Part shown: in pieces, positions 17,419 through 27,003 of the stretch
Layout of the letters: each line of letters begins with the position of its first letter
Numbering within the stretch: the first letter of the stretch is position 1
Assembly (NCBI GenBank): GCA_947478465.1
Contig: CANJWH010000005.1
Span: 1 to 64,000 of the forward strand
DNA from: Bacteroidota bacterium
Lineage (GTDB): Bacteria > Bacteroidota > Bacteroidia > SXHM01
Length of the DNA stretch: 64,000 nucleotides
Direction of reading: 5' to 3'
Notes under the pieces: generated by a model
Database searches by the model: none
What the model saw: the letters and a program-made list of their open reading frames with translations, nothing else
What the model was told of the DNA's origin: nothing
Position numbers and translations under genes: made by a program

Positions 17419-18042
17419 ATGCTAAAATCTTTTATTTCTGTTATAGTTTCTTTATTTGTTTTTGCAACTGTTTTTGCTCAAAATACTAAAGAACCAGTGG
17501 TGCAGATTTCTACTAATTACGGTATAATTAAGGTGAAACTTTATAACGAAACACCTGTTCACCGCGATAATTTTCTGAAGATGGTAAAAGAAGGGAAATA
17601 CGAAGAAACAGACTTCTATCGTGTTATCAATACCTTTATTATACAAGGCGGAGAAGTGAAGGATGGTGGAAATATGAAAACATTACCTGCCGAAATTATT
17701 CCCGGCAAATACCACAAACGCGGAGCATTAGCTGCAGCCCGAGGAGATGATTTGGTTAATCCTGAGAAGGAATCTTCGCCTTGTGAGTTCTATATTGTAG
17801 TTGGAAAAGTTTATGAGTATGACTTGATGGACCGTATTGGCGACCGTATTGGTTATAAATTCAATGAAGAACAGAAGAAAGTTTATTCAACAACAGGAGG
17901 CGCCCCTCACCTGGATGGCGGCTATACCGTTTTCGGTGAAGTAATTGCAGGCATGGATGTAGTGGATAAAATTGCTTCAACTCCTGTAAATGGTGAAACT
18001 CCAATGGAAGTTATTTCAGTAAAAATGAAAGTTATCGAATAA
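17419..18042 (+). CDS. Periplasmic cyclophilin-type peptidyl-prolyl isomerase
   Basis: This 207-residue protein has a signal peptide (residues 1-20, ending TVFAQ) and a cyclophilin domain that interconverts cis and trans prolyl bonds during folding of exported proteins. Family motifs are VQISTNYGIIKVKLYNETPVHRDNF, FYRVINTFIIQGGEVK, LAAARGDDLVNPEKESSPCEFYIV and GYTVFGEVIAGMDVVDKIA. The insertion around LMDRIGDRIGYKFNEEQKK is typical of Bacteroidota forms. It is 13 bases upstream of acs and may be cotranscribed with it. Confidence 0.92.
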   Translation: MLKSFISVIVSLFVFATVFAQNTKEPVVQISTNYGIIKVKLYNETPVHRDNFLKMVKEGKYEETDFYRVINTFIIQGGEVKDGGNMKTLPAEIIPGKYHKRGALAAARGDDLVNPEKESSPCEFYIVVGKVYEYDLMDRIGDRIGYKFNEEQKKVYSTTGGAPHLDGGYTVFGEVIAGMDVVDKIASTPVNGETPMEVISVKMKVIE

Positions 18043-18055
18043 AAGCAAACCCGAC

Positions 18056-19951
18056 ATGAGTTTTCGTATCAAAAAATTTGAAGAATATCAAAGTGAATAC
18101 ACAAAAAGTGTTGAAAATCCTGAGCAATTTTGGGCAGATAAAGCAGAACACTTTTCGTGGCGAAAAAAGTGGGACAAAGTTCTGGAATGGAATTTCACCC
18201 AGCCCGATGTAAAATGGTTTATTGGCGGCAAACTCAATATTACCGAGAATTGTCTTGACCGCCATCTGATTGAAAAAGGTAATCAGACTGCCATAATCTG
18301 GGAGCCCAACAATCCAAACGAAGAAGTAAGAAAGTTAACGTATAATGAACTTCATAGAGAGGTTTGTCGCTTTGCTAATGTTTTAAAAAACAACGGAGCA
18401 AAAAAAGGAGACCGCATTTGCATCTATATGCCAATGGTTCCTGAACTGGCAATTGCAGTTTTGGCTTGCGCCAGAATTGGTGCCATTCATTCAGTTGTAT
18501 TTGGAGGTTTTTCATTTAGCTCTCTTGCCGATAGAATAAATGATGCTGAATGCAACATTGTAGTAACTGCTGATGGCGGTTACAGAGGTGCAAAAGATAT
18601 TTCCCTGAAAGCTATAGTGGATGAGGCTTTACAAATCTGTCCTTCGGTGCAAAAGGTAATTACCCTGAAACGCACAGGAATTGATGTGAACATGGAAAGC
18701 GGAAGAGATGTCTGGTGGCACGATGAAGTTAAGAATACAAACGGAGAATGTGTTGCCGAAGAAATGGATTCAGAAGACAAACTCTTTATCCTTTACACTT
18801 CTGGTTCAACAGGAAAACCAAAAGGCGTGGTGCATGCAACAGGAGGGTACATGGTTTACACAGCATATACTTTTCAGAATGTATTCCAATATAAATCAAA
18901 TGAAATTTTTTGGTGTACTGCTGATGCGGGTTGGATCACAGGGCATTCATACCTCATATATGGTCCTTTATTAAGTGGCGCAACAACCTTGATGTTTGAA
19001 GGCATTCCAACTTTCCCGGATGCAGGAAGATTTTGGAGTGTGATTGATAAACACAAGGTGAATATTTTTTACACAGCACCAACAGCAATCCGTTCATTGG
19101 AAGCAATGGGACTGGATTTTGTAAAACCATATAAACTGGACTCACTCCGAGTGCTTGGCAGTGTTGGCGAACCGATTAACGAGGAAGCATGGCATTGGTA
19201 TGATGAACATATTGGAAAGAAAAAATGTCCTATTGTAGATACATGGTGGCAGACTGAAACTGGTGGAATTATGATTTCACCTTTAGCAGGAATTACTAAA
19301 ACAAAACCATCTTTTGCAACACTTCCGCTTCCGGGAATTCAACCTGTTTTATTAGATGAAAAAGGAAATGTATTGGAAGGAAATTCAGTTGAAGGCAGAT
19401 TGTGCATGAAATTTCCATGGCCTTCTATTATCCGCACCACTTATGGAAATCATGAGCGTTGTCATGATGCTTACTTCTCGCAGTTTAAAGGCTATTATTT
19501 TACAGGTGATGGCTGTAAACGCGATGAAAATGGTTATTACAGAATCACCGGTCGTGTAGATGATGTAATAAAAGTTTCAGGCCATTTATTAGGAACTGCT
19601 GAAATTGAAAATGCAATTAATGAACATCCTGATATTGTGGAAAGCGCTGTAGTTGGTTTTCCACACGACATCAAAGGTTGGGGTATTTATGCCTTTGTTA
19701 TTGACGAACACGGAAGAACAGATACCGATGAGTTGAAAAAAGAAATTATTACTACCGTAAATAAATTTATGGGAGCAATAGCTAAACCTGATAAAATTCA
19801 GGTAGTGAAAGGTTTGCCAAAGACTCGCAGTGGAAAAATTATGCGTAGAATTTTGCGCAAAATAGCTGAAGGCGATGTTGCTAATCTTGGCGATACATCA
19901 ACGCTTCTTGACCCTGCTGTAGTAGATGAAATTAAATTGGGAGCTATTTAA
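18056..19951 (+). CDS. acs: Acetyl-CoA synthetase
   Basis: This enzyme activates acetate to acetyl-CoA through an acetyl-AMP intermediate. The 631 residues match the family length. Motifs in order: the P-loop-like YTSGSTGKPKGVVH (about residue 245), DTWWQTETGG (about 400), TGDGCKRDENGYY, the hinge GRVDDVIKVSGH (about 500) and the C-terminal RSGKIMRRILRKIA, whose first Lys is the site acetylated by protein acetyltransferases in homologues. It is cytoplasmic and allows use of acetate. It follows the cyclophilin gene closely. Confidence 0.97.
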   Translation: MSFRIKKFEEYQSEYTKSVENPEQFWADKAEHFSWRKKWDKVLEWNFTQPDVKWFIGGKLNITENCLDRHLIEKGNQTAIIWEPNNPNEEVRKLTYNELHREVCRFANVLKNNGAKKGDRICIYMPMVPELAIAVLACARIGAIHSVVFGGFSFSSLADRINDAECNIVVTADGGYRGAKDISLKAIVDEALQICPSVQKVITLKRTGIDVNMESGRDVWWHDEVKNTNGECVAEEMDSEDKLFILYTSGSTGKPKGVVHATGGYMVYTAYTFQNVFQYKSNEIFWCTADAGWITGHSYLIYGPLLSGATTLMFEGIPTFPDAGRFWSVIDKHKVNIFYTAPTAIRSLEAMGLDFVKPYKLDSLRVLGSVGEPINEEAWHWYDEHIGKKKCPIVDTWWQTETGGIMISPLAGITKTKPSFATLPLPGIQPVLLDEKGNVLEGNSVEGRLCMKFPWPSIIRTTYGNHERCHDAYFSQFKGYYFTGDGCKRDENGYYRITGRVDDVIKVSGHLLGTAEIENAINEHPDIVESAVVGFPHDIKGWGIYAFVIDEHGRTDTDELKKEIITTVNKFMGAIAKPDKIQVVKGLPKTRSGKIMRRILRKIAEGDVANLGDTSTLLDPAVVDEIKLGAI

Positions 19952-19956
19952 AGTTT

Positions 19957-20013
19957 ACCACTAAGGGCACAAGAACACTTAGTTTTTCTTCTGCCCTTAG
20001 TGTTCTTAGTGGT
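19957..20013. repeat. Inverted repeat ACCACTAAG...CTTAGTGGT
   Basis: The arms ACCACTAAG (19957-19965) and CTTAGTGGT (20005-20013) pair perfectly. Between them the words GGGCAC, AAGAACAC, CCCTTAG and TGTTCTTAG allow alternative pairings. It follows acs directly and may end transcription, although there is no clean T run. Similar CACTAAGGGCACAAGAAC minisatellite-like words are known from other Bacteroidota intergenic regions. Confidence 0.5.
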
Positions 20014-20051
20014 GAAATAATCTCTACTTTCGGCAAGCTAAATTTTTCCTT

Positions 20052-21026
20052 TTGCTCACGCTCGACCAGATAAAAGCCCCTATTGCTGCTGAAATGGATT
20101 CGTTTGAATCACATTTCCGCGATTCAATGAAGAGTAAAGTTGCTCTGCTGGATAAAATAACCCATTATATTGTTAAGAGAAAGGGGAAACAGATGCGACC
20201 AATGTTTGTTTTTCTCTCTGCCGGAATGTGCGGAGGAATCAACGATTCAACTTTTCGGGCAGCAACTTTGATTGAACTTCTGCACACCGCAACATTGGTC
20301 CATGATGATGTGGTAGACGACTCGAATGAACGCAGAGGATTTTTTTCTGTTAATGCACTTTGGAAAAATAAAATTGCTGTGCTGGTTGGAGACTACTTGC
20401 TTTCGCGAGGCTTGCTGCTTTCGGTTGAAAATAAAGAGCACCGCTTATTAGGAATTGTTACAAATTCTGTTCGTGAAATGAGTGAAGGTGAGTTGATGCA
20501 AATTGAAAAGGCACGAAAACTGGACATTGACGAAATGGTATATTTCGAAATCATTCGCCAGAAAACGGCTTCGCTAATTGCATCGTGTTGCAGTTGTGGT
20601 GCAGCTTCTGTGTCTGATGACGATGTGTTAGCTGAAAAAATGCGTCTCTTTGGTGAATATGTTGGAATTGCCTTCCAGATAAAAGACGATTTGTTTGATT
20701 ATGAACTTGCCAATGAAACAGGTAAGCCCAGCGGCATTGACATCAAAGAAAAAAAGATGACGCTTCCTTTGATTTTTAGTTTAAATAAATCAACTAAAAG
20801 TGAAAAACGACATATCATAAACATTGTTAAGAATCACAATACTGATATGCAAAAAGTGGCGGAGGTAATTGAATTTGTAAAGCAAAAAGGTGGTATCACA
20901 TATGCCGAACAAAAAATGCTGGATTATCAGAATAGTGCTTTAAAAATGCTCAATGATTTTAGCGATAGCACTTACAAAACTTCACTGGCTGAATTGGTGC
21001 AATTTGCAACAAGAAGAAAGAAGTGA
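20052..21026 (+). CDS. Long-chain polyprenyl diphosphate synthase
   Basis: This trans-prenyltransferase adds isopentenyl units to make the side chain of menaquinone. The 324 residues contain the two Asp-rich Mg-binding motifs: HDDVVDDS (about residue 84) and the second, FQIKDDLFDYE (about 214). KGKQMRPMFVFLSAGM forms the substrate-diphosphate site. I accept the TTG at 20052 as the start because the N-terminal IKAPIAAEMDSFESHF segment resembles the family; the ATG at 20094 would remove part of it. A near-consensus -7 element (TACTTTCG, 20025-20032) lies just upstream, after the acs inverted repeat. It fits with mqnC at 42.5 kb in quinone synthesis. Confidence 0.9.
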   Translation: MLTLDQIKAPIAAEMDSFESHFRDSMKSKVALLDKITHYIVKRKGKQMRPMFVFLSAGMCGGINDSTFRAATLIELLHTATLVHDDVVDDSNERRGFFSVNALWKNKIAVLVGDYLLSRGLLLSVENKEHRLLGIVTNSVREMSEGELMQIEKARKLDIDEMVYFEIIRQKTASLIASCCSCGAASVSDDDVLAEKMRLFGEYVGIAFQIKDDLFDYELANETGKPSGIDIKEKKMTLPLIFSLNKSTKSEKRHIINIVKNHNTDMQKVAEVIEFVKQKGGITYAEQKMLDYQNSALKMLNDFSDSTYKTSLAELVQFATRRKK

Positions 21027-21038
21027 ACAGTCCTTCTT

Positions 21039-21482
21039 TTACTTAGAAAGTAACTCCTTCACAATCTTAGAAATCACACTTCCGTCTGCCTTTCCGCTTA
21101 GTTCTTTAGTGGCAGCTCCCATCACTTTTCCCATATCTGCTGGTGAAGATGCACCAACTGTTGTAATAATATTCTGAAGAATCATCTTCAATTCATCTTC
21201 GCTCATTTGTTTAGGTAGGTAGTTTTCAATTATGGCAGCCTGAGCAAGTTCCACATCGGCTAATTCTTGTCTTGCCTGACCAACATAAACTTCAGCAGTT
21301 TCTTTGCGTTGTTTCACCATCTTTTGCAGGGCTTTCAGTTCAGTAGCTTCGCTTTGTCCTTCAGGTGAAGTTTTTAGAAGCAGCAGTGCAGATTTAATAG
21401 CACGTAAAGCTTCAAGCTTTGAAGCATCTTTGGCTAGCATTGCATTTTTAATGTCGGTGTTGATTTGGTCAGTAAGGTTCAT
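21039..21482 (-). CDS. yqeY: GatB/YqeY domain-containing protein
   Basis: The 147-residue protein is a stand-alone YqeY domain, related to the tail of the GatB amidotransferase subunit that binds tRNA. Diagnostic segments are LTDQINTDIKNAMLAKDASKLEALRAIKSA at the N-terminus, QKMVKQRKETAEVY, AAIIENYLPKQMSEDEL and the Gly-Lys end DMGKVMGAATKELSGKADG. It is likely a soluble RNA-associated protein; its precise role is unsettled across bacteria. Convergent with the polyprenyl synthase gene. Confidence 0.93.
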   Translation of the reverse strand: MNLTDQINTDIKNAMLAKDASKLEALRAIKSALLLLKTSPEGQSEATELKALQKMVKQRKETAEVYVGQARQELADVELAQAAIIENYLPKQMSEDELKMILQNIITTVGASSPADMGKVMGAATKELSGKADGSVISKIVKELLSK

Positions 21483-21515
21483 ATTGGTAAGATTAATTGA
21501 TTAAAAGTGGAAAAA

Positions 21516-22190
21516 TTAATTCTGTTTTGTACTATCGACTGTGGACTCATTCGCAATTTCCTTCAACACTTCAGCATTCATTTCGTGTTTGCCTTCAAAG
21601 GTAACTATGTTGTAGCTGAAGCCTGCAGTATCAAGAAAATTTTTGTAGTCTTCTGGTTTCAGGTATTCTAAATACTCATCCTGATGACCATAAACCAGAG
21701 TAACAGGAATAACCCTAAAACGATTTCCATGAATAGTTAAATCAACATCTACCGGAAATGTTCCGGCCCACATTATTAGTCGACCTACTTTTACGTTGCA
21801 TTGTGCCAGCCATCGGCAAACAGTTGCTGTGCCTTGCGAGAAGCCAAGCACATTCAGTTTCACCTTATTAAAATCTATTCCGGGAAAAAGTTTATCAAAC
21901 AGTTTGTTCAAAAAGTTGAGGTAGTCAGCAACTTCGTTTTCACGGTCTTCTTTGGTCATCCAGGCTGCACCCATTCTTCCGGTAACTCCATCCAGATAAA
22001 ATTTTGAAAGCCCTTCAGGAGCAACTATAAAAGTTTTGTCATTTTCCAGTAGTTGAAAATGTTTGATAAAATATTCTGCCAGCTGTCCGTAACCATGACA
22101 AACCAACCAAATATTTTCTGTGGAGGAGTCTAAGTTCCCGGTGGTATAATACCGCCCAGTTTTGCTTACGGTAATGGTGTGTTGAGTCAT
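21516..22190 (-). CDS. Alpha/beta-hydrolase, predicted esterase
   Basis: I place the start at the ATG at 22190 (224 residues, MTQHTITVSKTG). The longer reading adds ten residues with no family support. The fold markers are WLVCHGYGQ (oxyanion region), the nucleophile elbow LGFSQGTATVCRW with Ser near residue 114, VYGHQDEYL for the acid Asp and GKHEMN for the catalytic His. This matches the carboxylesterase/phospholipase group of cytoplasmic hydrolases. The substrate is not readable. It lies 33 bases upstream of yqeY on the same strand. Confidence 0.85.
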   Translation of the reverse strand: MTQHTITVSKTGRYYTTGNLDSSTENIWLVCHGYGQLAEYFIKHFQLLENDKTFIVAPEGLSKFYLDGVTGRMGAAWMTKEDRENEVADYLNFLNKLFDKLFPGIDFNKVKLNVLGFSQGTATVCRWLAQCNVKVGRLIMWAGTFPVDVDLTIHGNRFRVIPVTLVYGHQDEYLEYLKPEDYKNFLDTAGFSYNIVTFEGKHEMNAEVLKEIANESTVDSTKQN

Positions 22191-22309
22191 TTTTATATAA
22201 TTATGTCGAAAGAAATCCAAATTGGTCGATAAGAAAGCTGGATTGGGCGAAAGTTTTCAAAAAAACAATGTGAATAACTAATTTCAACCATACAATCAGA
22301 ATTTATTCG

Positions 22310-23956
22310 GTGCGGCAAATATACTCTATTCTGTTTTTCTTTTTTCTTCAGACGTTTGCGAACAATGTATTTGCGCAGTGTTCAATGATTGTATTGAGTG
22401 CTGAAGAAAAATCTGCAAAGGCCGATGTTGTTTTTGATGGAAAGGTTTTATCAAAAAATTCCTACTATGATGAGTCAGGCAACATTTCAACTTCTAACAT
22501 TATTCAAGTTGTAACTAAAAAATCAGGGAATGAAATTCCTCTTTTGATTGAAATTATTACACCGGGAGGAGTTATGGAGGATAAAGCCCAAATACACTTT
22601 CCGGGATTGAATTTACAGGTGGGCGAACAAGGTACTTTTTACTGTATAGAAAAAAACGGAAAGTATTTTCCTGTCGCTCTTTCACAAGGCTTTGTGCCGT
22701 ATGAAGTAATTGAAGAAAAATCGTCTGCAGCACAAATTTTTGCTATTACACCTTTAATGATTACAGCCGGAACACAAAATGAAATAACAATTACCGGTTC
22801 CAATTTTGGCAGCAGTCAGGGTAATGGAACTGTTTCGTTTCGCAATGCAGATAATGGTGGTGCAGGTTGGGTAACTATTCCTTCCGGTCCACATTATACT
22901 TTATGGAATGATACCATGATAAAAATGCTAATACCTACTTACACGCAAAATGGTGTTACTGTAGCAGGTTCAGGAAATATTAAAGTAAGCACTTCATTAG
23001 GTGAAAGCGTGCAAAGCGCACAGCAATTGAATATTCGTTATGCCCTTAGTGAGTTAGTTTATAATAGTCAGATAGGAAAAATAGCACTTGCTGCTGCTGA
23101 TATCAGTGGAGGATATAATATGAAAATGAGTTCATTGTTTTCGCAAAATACACAGGCAACGCATGCGTTAAAAAAGGCAATGAGCACCTGGCGCTGCAAT
23201 ACAGGAATAAATATTTCATTAGATACTTTAAATTATCTACATGGAATTACTGCCTATAATGATGGATATAGTTCTATTTCATTTGATGAACAAGGTTTGC
23301 TGCCCGGAGGTGCATTATCTACTACCGTTATTTCTGTTTCTGCCTGCAATAATGAAGGTGTAGTTAACTGGCAGTTAAGTGAAGTGGATATGATTTTCAG
23401 TTCTTCGGCTTTATGGAACACAGGAGGTGGACAACCTTTTACTAATTATTATGATTTTGAATCGGTTGCCCTGCATGAATTTGGGCATATGCATCTTGAG
23501 CAGCATAATAACAATGCATCATCGGTTATGTATTATCTAATAAATTCAGGTGAAACCAAACGCAATTTATTTAACGACAGCGGACTTGATGGTGGGATTG
23601 AAGTAATGCAGAATAGTGTTAATCCCGGATATAGCTGCAATAGTTTTGAAAATATAGTTCCATTAAATGGTAATAATTGCAGTTTGGTTGGAATTGAAAA
23701 TGTTGAACCAATTGCCGAAAACAGCGTTACTGTTTTTCCTAATCCATCTCAGGGAAATTTTAGACTTAATTGGAATGATTTATTCAAAGACAATGTTCAG
23801 GTAAATATTTATAATCAAATAGGTGAATTGGTTTTATCAAACACATTCACTAATCAGAATTCGGCTTCATTTAATCTTCCTCTTGCAGCAGGAATGTACT
23901 TTATTGAATTGCTGAGCGAAGAAAAAATCATCACCAGGAAAATAAGTATTCAATGA
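22310..23956 (+). CDS. Secreted metzincin-like zinc metalloprotease with IPT/TIG and T9SS sorting domains
   Basis: The 548-residue protein starts at a GTG and has a signal peptide ending VFAQ (about residue 23). An IPT/TIG Ig-like domain lies at about 145-245 (ITITGSNFGSSQGNGTVSF). The catalytic domain follows, with the zinc motif HEFGHMHLEQH near residue 390 and a Met-turn SSVMYY shortly after. Compared with the metzincin consensus HExxHxxGxxH, the Gly position is Leu. The C-terminus is a type A sorting domain (VFPNPSQGNFRLNW ... GMYFIELLSEEKI). It is predicted to be exported by the type IX system and to act on external proteins or peptides. The stop overlaps the next start by four bases (ATGA). 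Confidence 0.85.
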   Translation: MRQIYSILFFFFLQTFANNVFAQCSMIVLSAEEKSAKADVVFDGKVLSKNSYYDESGNISTSNIIQVVTKKSGNEIPLLIEIITPGGVMEDKAQIHFPGLNLQVGEQGTFYCIEKNGKYFPVALSQGFVPYEVIEEKSSAAQIFAITPLMITAGTQNEITITGSNFGSSQGNGTVSFRNADNGGAGWVTIPSGPHYTLWNDTMIKMLIPTYTQNGVTVAGSGNIKVSTSLGESVQSAQQLNIRYALSELVYNSQIGKIALAAADISGGYNMKMSSLFSQNTQATHALKKAMSTWRCNTGINISLDTLNYLHGITAYNDGYSSISFDEQGLLPGGALSTTVISVSACNNEGVVNWQLSEVDMIFSSSALWNTGGGQPFTNYYDFESVALHEFGHMHLEQHNNNASSVMYYLINSGETKRNLFNDSGLDGGIEVMQNSVNPGYSCNSFENIVPLNGNNCSLVGIENVEPIAENSVTVFPNPSQGNFRLNWNDLFKDNVQVNIYNQIGELVLSNTFTNQNSASFNLPLAAGMYFIELLSEEKIITRKISIQ

Positions 23957-24618
23957 GCGGAAAAACAGCTCTTATTGCTGGTGCCAGTGGATTAGTAGGC
24001 AGTCATGTACTTAATTTGCTTGCAGAAGATGATGTTTTCAGTAGAATAAAATTAATTACCCGGAAACCGCTTGCTGTAAACCTTGAAAAAGTTTCGGAAA
24101 TTATAGTTGATTTTGATTCACTCAATCAGTTCTCACAACGTCTTGCAGCTGATGTGGTTTTTTGTTGTCTTGGTACAACTATTAAAACTGCAGGCTCGCA
24201 GGAAAAATTTCGTAAAGTAGATTTTACTTTTTGTCTTGAATTGGCAAAAGCCGCCAAAGCTCAGGGTGCAAAACAATTTATTCTTATCTCATCTTTGGGT
24301 GCTGACGATAAATCCTCAAATTTTTATCTGCGCACCAAAGGCGAAATTGAAAGCGCAATTTCTGCGCTGAATTTTGATAGCTTTTGTATTCTTCGCCCTT
24401 CCATGCTGCTTGGCGACAGAAAAGAAAAAAGAATTGGAGAGAGTATTGGTAAGGTTTTTATGCAGGCAACCGGCTTTCTTTTTGCCGGACCACTAAAGAA
24501 ATATAAAGCCATAGAAGCCAAAACTGTTGCACGTTGCATGATTGAACTTGCCAAAAATCCGGAAAATGGAAAACTGATTTTTGAGAGCGACTTAATTTCA
24601 AGATTTGAGAAGCCTTAA
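23953..24618 (+). CDS. NAD(P)-binding atypical short-chain dehydrogenase (TIP30/HTATIP2-like)
   Basis: The 221-residue Rossmann protein opens with TALIAGASGLVGSHVLNLL, the dinucleotide-binding glycine motif of atypical SDRs. Other family segments are VVFCCLGTTIKTAGSQE, FILISSLGADDKSSNFYLRTKGEIE (YxxxK site) and ILRPSMLLGDRKE. It is a soluble oxidoreductase-like protein, sometimes with a redox-sensing rather than catalytic role; the substrate is unknown. It overlaps the upstream metalloprotease by four bases and the convergent histidine kinase by four bases. Confidence 0.85.
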   Translation: MSGKTALIAGASGLVGSHVLNLLAEDDVFSRIKLITRKPLAVNLEKVSEIIVDFDSLNQFSQRLAADVVFCCLGTTIKTAGSQEKFRKVDFTFCLELAKAAKAQGAKQFILISSLGADDKSSNFYLRTKGEIESAISALNFDSFCILRPSMLLGDRKEKRIGESIGKVFMQATGFLFAGPLKKYKAIEAKTVARCMIELAKNPENGKLIFESDLISRFEKP

Positions 24619-26978
24619 TTTACAGGTTCAGGAATTGTGAAATAAAAAACACTGCCTTCCCCGGCTTTTGATTCAACCCAAATTTTTCCGTTGTGCAATT
24701 CCACAATTTTTTTGCAGTGCGATAAACCGATACCCGAACCTTTATAATTATCGCGCGAATGAAGGCGCTGGAAAAGAAGAAATATTTTTTCAAAATGCCG
24801 TTCTTCTATTCCTATTCCTTTGTCGGCAAATGAAAAAAGCCATTGATTATCCTGTTTTATAGCTTTTATATTAATTTCAGGTGCTACTTCTTTTTTGCTG
24901 AATTTAATACCGTTACTAATCAAATTCTGAAACAACAATTCCAGCTCAATGGGATACGCTTTTAGCACAGGAAGATTTCCCGCTTTTATAACTGCTCCAC
25001 TTTCTTTTATGGAAATTTGCAAATTTTCTTTGGCATGTTTCAGAATTTCGTTGCAATCGGTTTGCTTTAAAACAATTTTATTGCCGAGCCGAGAGTATTC
25101 AAGCAATCCTGTTATTAAATCGCGCATCCGCAATGCAGATTGAGAAATAAAACGGACATAAGTATTTGCGTTAGTATCAAATTTTGAAGCATATTCTTCT
25201 GTAAGCAGTTCTGTAAAACTGCTGATTGTTCTCAGTGGTTCCTGTAAATCATGCGAGGCAATAAATGCAAATTGTTCAAGTTCTTTATTTTTCTGGTCTA
25301 ATTGTATATTGTTTTGTCGCAACTTTTCTTCAAACATTTTTCGCTCAGTAATATCTTGTGTTGTTCCTCTGAGCCAAAGAGGTTCACCTTCCTCGTTTTT
25401 AATAATTTCGCCAAGCCCTAACAGGTGTTTTATGCTGCCGTCTTTCATAATTATCCGGTGCTCATAAACCGCAGCAATTCCGGCTTCATTTGCCAGATTA
25501 ATTGCATCATCAAGGTTTGAAATATCGTCAGGGTGAATTTTTTTTCGGCAAGCTTCAAATAGTTTTTCAGCAGGTGTTTCTTCAACTTCAAAAATATGGT
25601 AAAGCTCATCTGACCAAAATAATTCACTGGTTTTAAGATTGAATTCCCAACTGCCGGTTTTTGATATTTTTTGAGCATCATTAAGGCTCTTCCTGCTTTT
25701 GCGGATTTCCTCTTCAATTGCTTTACGCTCTGTAATATCAATAAGTGTATTGAGCATATGCGGTTCGCCATCAATTTCAATTGTTTGTGTTGATGTAAGT
25801 ATGTCAATTCTTTTTCCGGTTGCACTTCTCAGAGTAATCTCTACATCCTCCATGTTGTAATTCTTTTGTTTTACATGTTCAAGAAGGTCTTTTCTTTTTT
25901 TAGTATCTACGATATTAAATTCGGCAGAAGTCTTTCCTATTACCTGTTCTCGGGTAAGAGAAAACAATTTTAGAAACGCATGATTTACGTGAATATATCG
26001 GCCATCTCTTATCCTTATAATATTGGTTGGTACCGGGCTTGATTTAAAAAATTTAAAAAAACGGTTATGAGAGGACTGTAATTCTCTATTCACTTTTAAT
26101 AATTCTATTTCAACCCCTTCTCGTAGTTTATTAATTTTATTAAGCTTAATACTAATATTCCAGGTAATAAAAAATGAAGACACTATTATACTTAATACAC
26201 CTAATGCAATAATGAATTCTGTACTTACTGAAAAATGATAGTGCAAAAACAGAAGAATAAATCCCAGAATAATGCCAATAGAAAAAGTGACTGACATGAA
26301 AAAACGTGTAACAAACCAGCTATCGTCAGAATGGGTAAAATCTTTCATAAAACTGACGTTTCTATTTTTAAACAGAATTACCAAAGCCGAAATGAGAAAA
26401 CACACTGCAGTGTGCACGGCCATGGGATGAACATTAAGCACTTCAAAAAACTCAGGAACAAAATAGATATAGCCCAACATTGAAAAAAGTGCAACTAGTA
26501 TTGAAAGTAAAGACAGATAATTTGAAATTGATTTTAAGGATATTTTTTTGCTTGTACTGAGAATAATGGAGAGCCCTAACACAATAAAGTTTAATGCCGT
26601 TGCAGGTGCAATACTACTTGAGAGTCCGCTTAGTTTTTCATTGAAAAGTTTGTGATTGAATAACCACTCTTCTTCTCCTATTCCTGTTTTGAAAATAAAA
26701 TCAGAAAGTTTTAATACACCAATAGATACGGTTAATAATGCAGCAACTATGCTTAGCCAATAAAATAAATTTTTGTCGCCTTTGCTTTTCAGAATAAAAA
26801 ATATAGCAAGCCCGGATATTATAAACCCTATTGCTGTAACCGGGTTCATAGCAACAAGCCCCGGAATGGGGCGTTTCAGAAATTCAATATCAAACTGCCA
26901 GCCCAACAGCACAAGAAAACCAACTGAGGCAATAGCTAAACTAAAAAATTCTGCAGTTTTATTTTGTGTGGTTTGCAT
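24615..26978 (-). CDS. Membrane PAS sensor histidine kinase
   Basis: The 787-residue protein starts with about eight transmembrane helices over residues 12-270. Two PAS/PAC segments follow (about 305-420 with ITERKAIEEEIRKS, and about 430-560 with TQDITERKMFEEKL). The HisKA dimerisation domain has its phosphoacceptor His near residue 576 in FIASHDLQEPLRTISSFTELL. The HATPase shows the N box LISNGIKFS, the G1 box DKGIGIEERHFEKIF and the G2 box GSGIGLSHCKKIVELH. The sensed signal is unknown. It is the third gene of an operon with two free receiver proteins, so phosphoryl flow to them is likely. Confidence 0.92.
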   Translation of the reverse strand: MQTTQNKTAEFFSLAIASVGFLVLLGWQFDIEFLKRPIPGLVAMNPVTAIGFIISGLAIFFILKSKGDKNLFYWLSIVAALLTVSIGVLKLSDFIFKTGIGEEEWLFNHKLFNEKLSGLSSSIAPATALNFIVLGLSIILSTSKKISLKSISNYLSLLSILVALFSMLGYIYFVPEFFEVLNVHPMAVHTAVCFLISALVILFKNRNVSFMKDFTHSDDSWFVTRFFMSVTFSIGIILGFILLFLHYHFSVSTEFIIALGVLSIIVSSFFITWNISIKLNKINKLREGVEIELLKVNRELQSSHNRFFKFFKSSPVPTNIIRIRDGRYIHVNHAFLKLFSLTREQVIGKTSAEFNIVDTKKRKDLLEHVKQKNYNMEDVEITLRSATGKRIDILTSTQTIEIDGEPHMLNTLIDITERKAIEEEIRKSRKSLNDAQKISKTGSWEFNLKTSELFWSDELYHIFEVEETPAEKLFEACRKKIHPDDISNLDDAINLANEAGIAAVYEHRIIMKDGSIKHLLGLGEIIKNEEGEPLWLRGTTQDITERKMFEEKLRQNNIQLDQKNKELEQFAFIASHDLQEPLRTISSFTELLTEEYASKFDTNANTYVRFISQSALRMRDLITGLLEYSRLGNKIVLKQTDCNEILKHAKENLQISIKESGAVIKAGNLPVLKAYPIELELLFQNLISNGIKFSKKEVAPEINIKAIKQDNQWLFSFADKGIGIEERHFEKIFLLFQRLHSRDNYKGSGIGLSHCKKIVELHNGKIWVESKAGEGSVFYFTIPEPVN

Positions 26979-27003
26979 CCGACATCAAACATCGGAAATA
27001 AAA

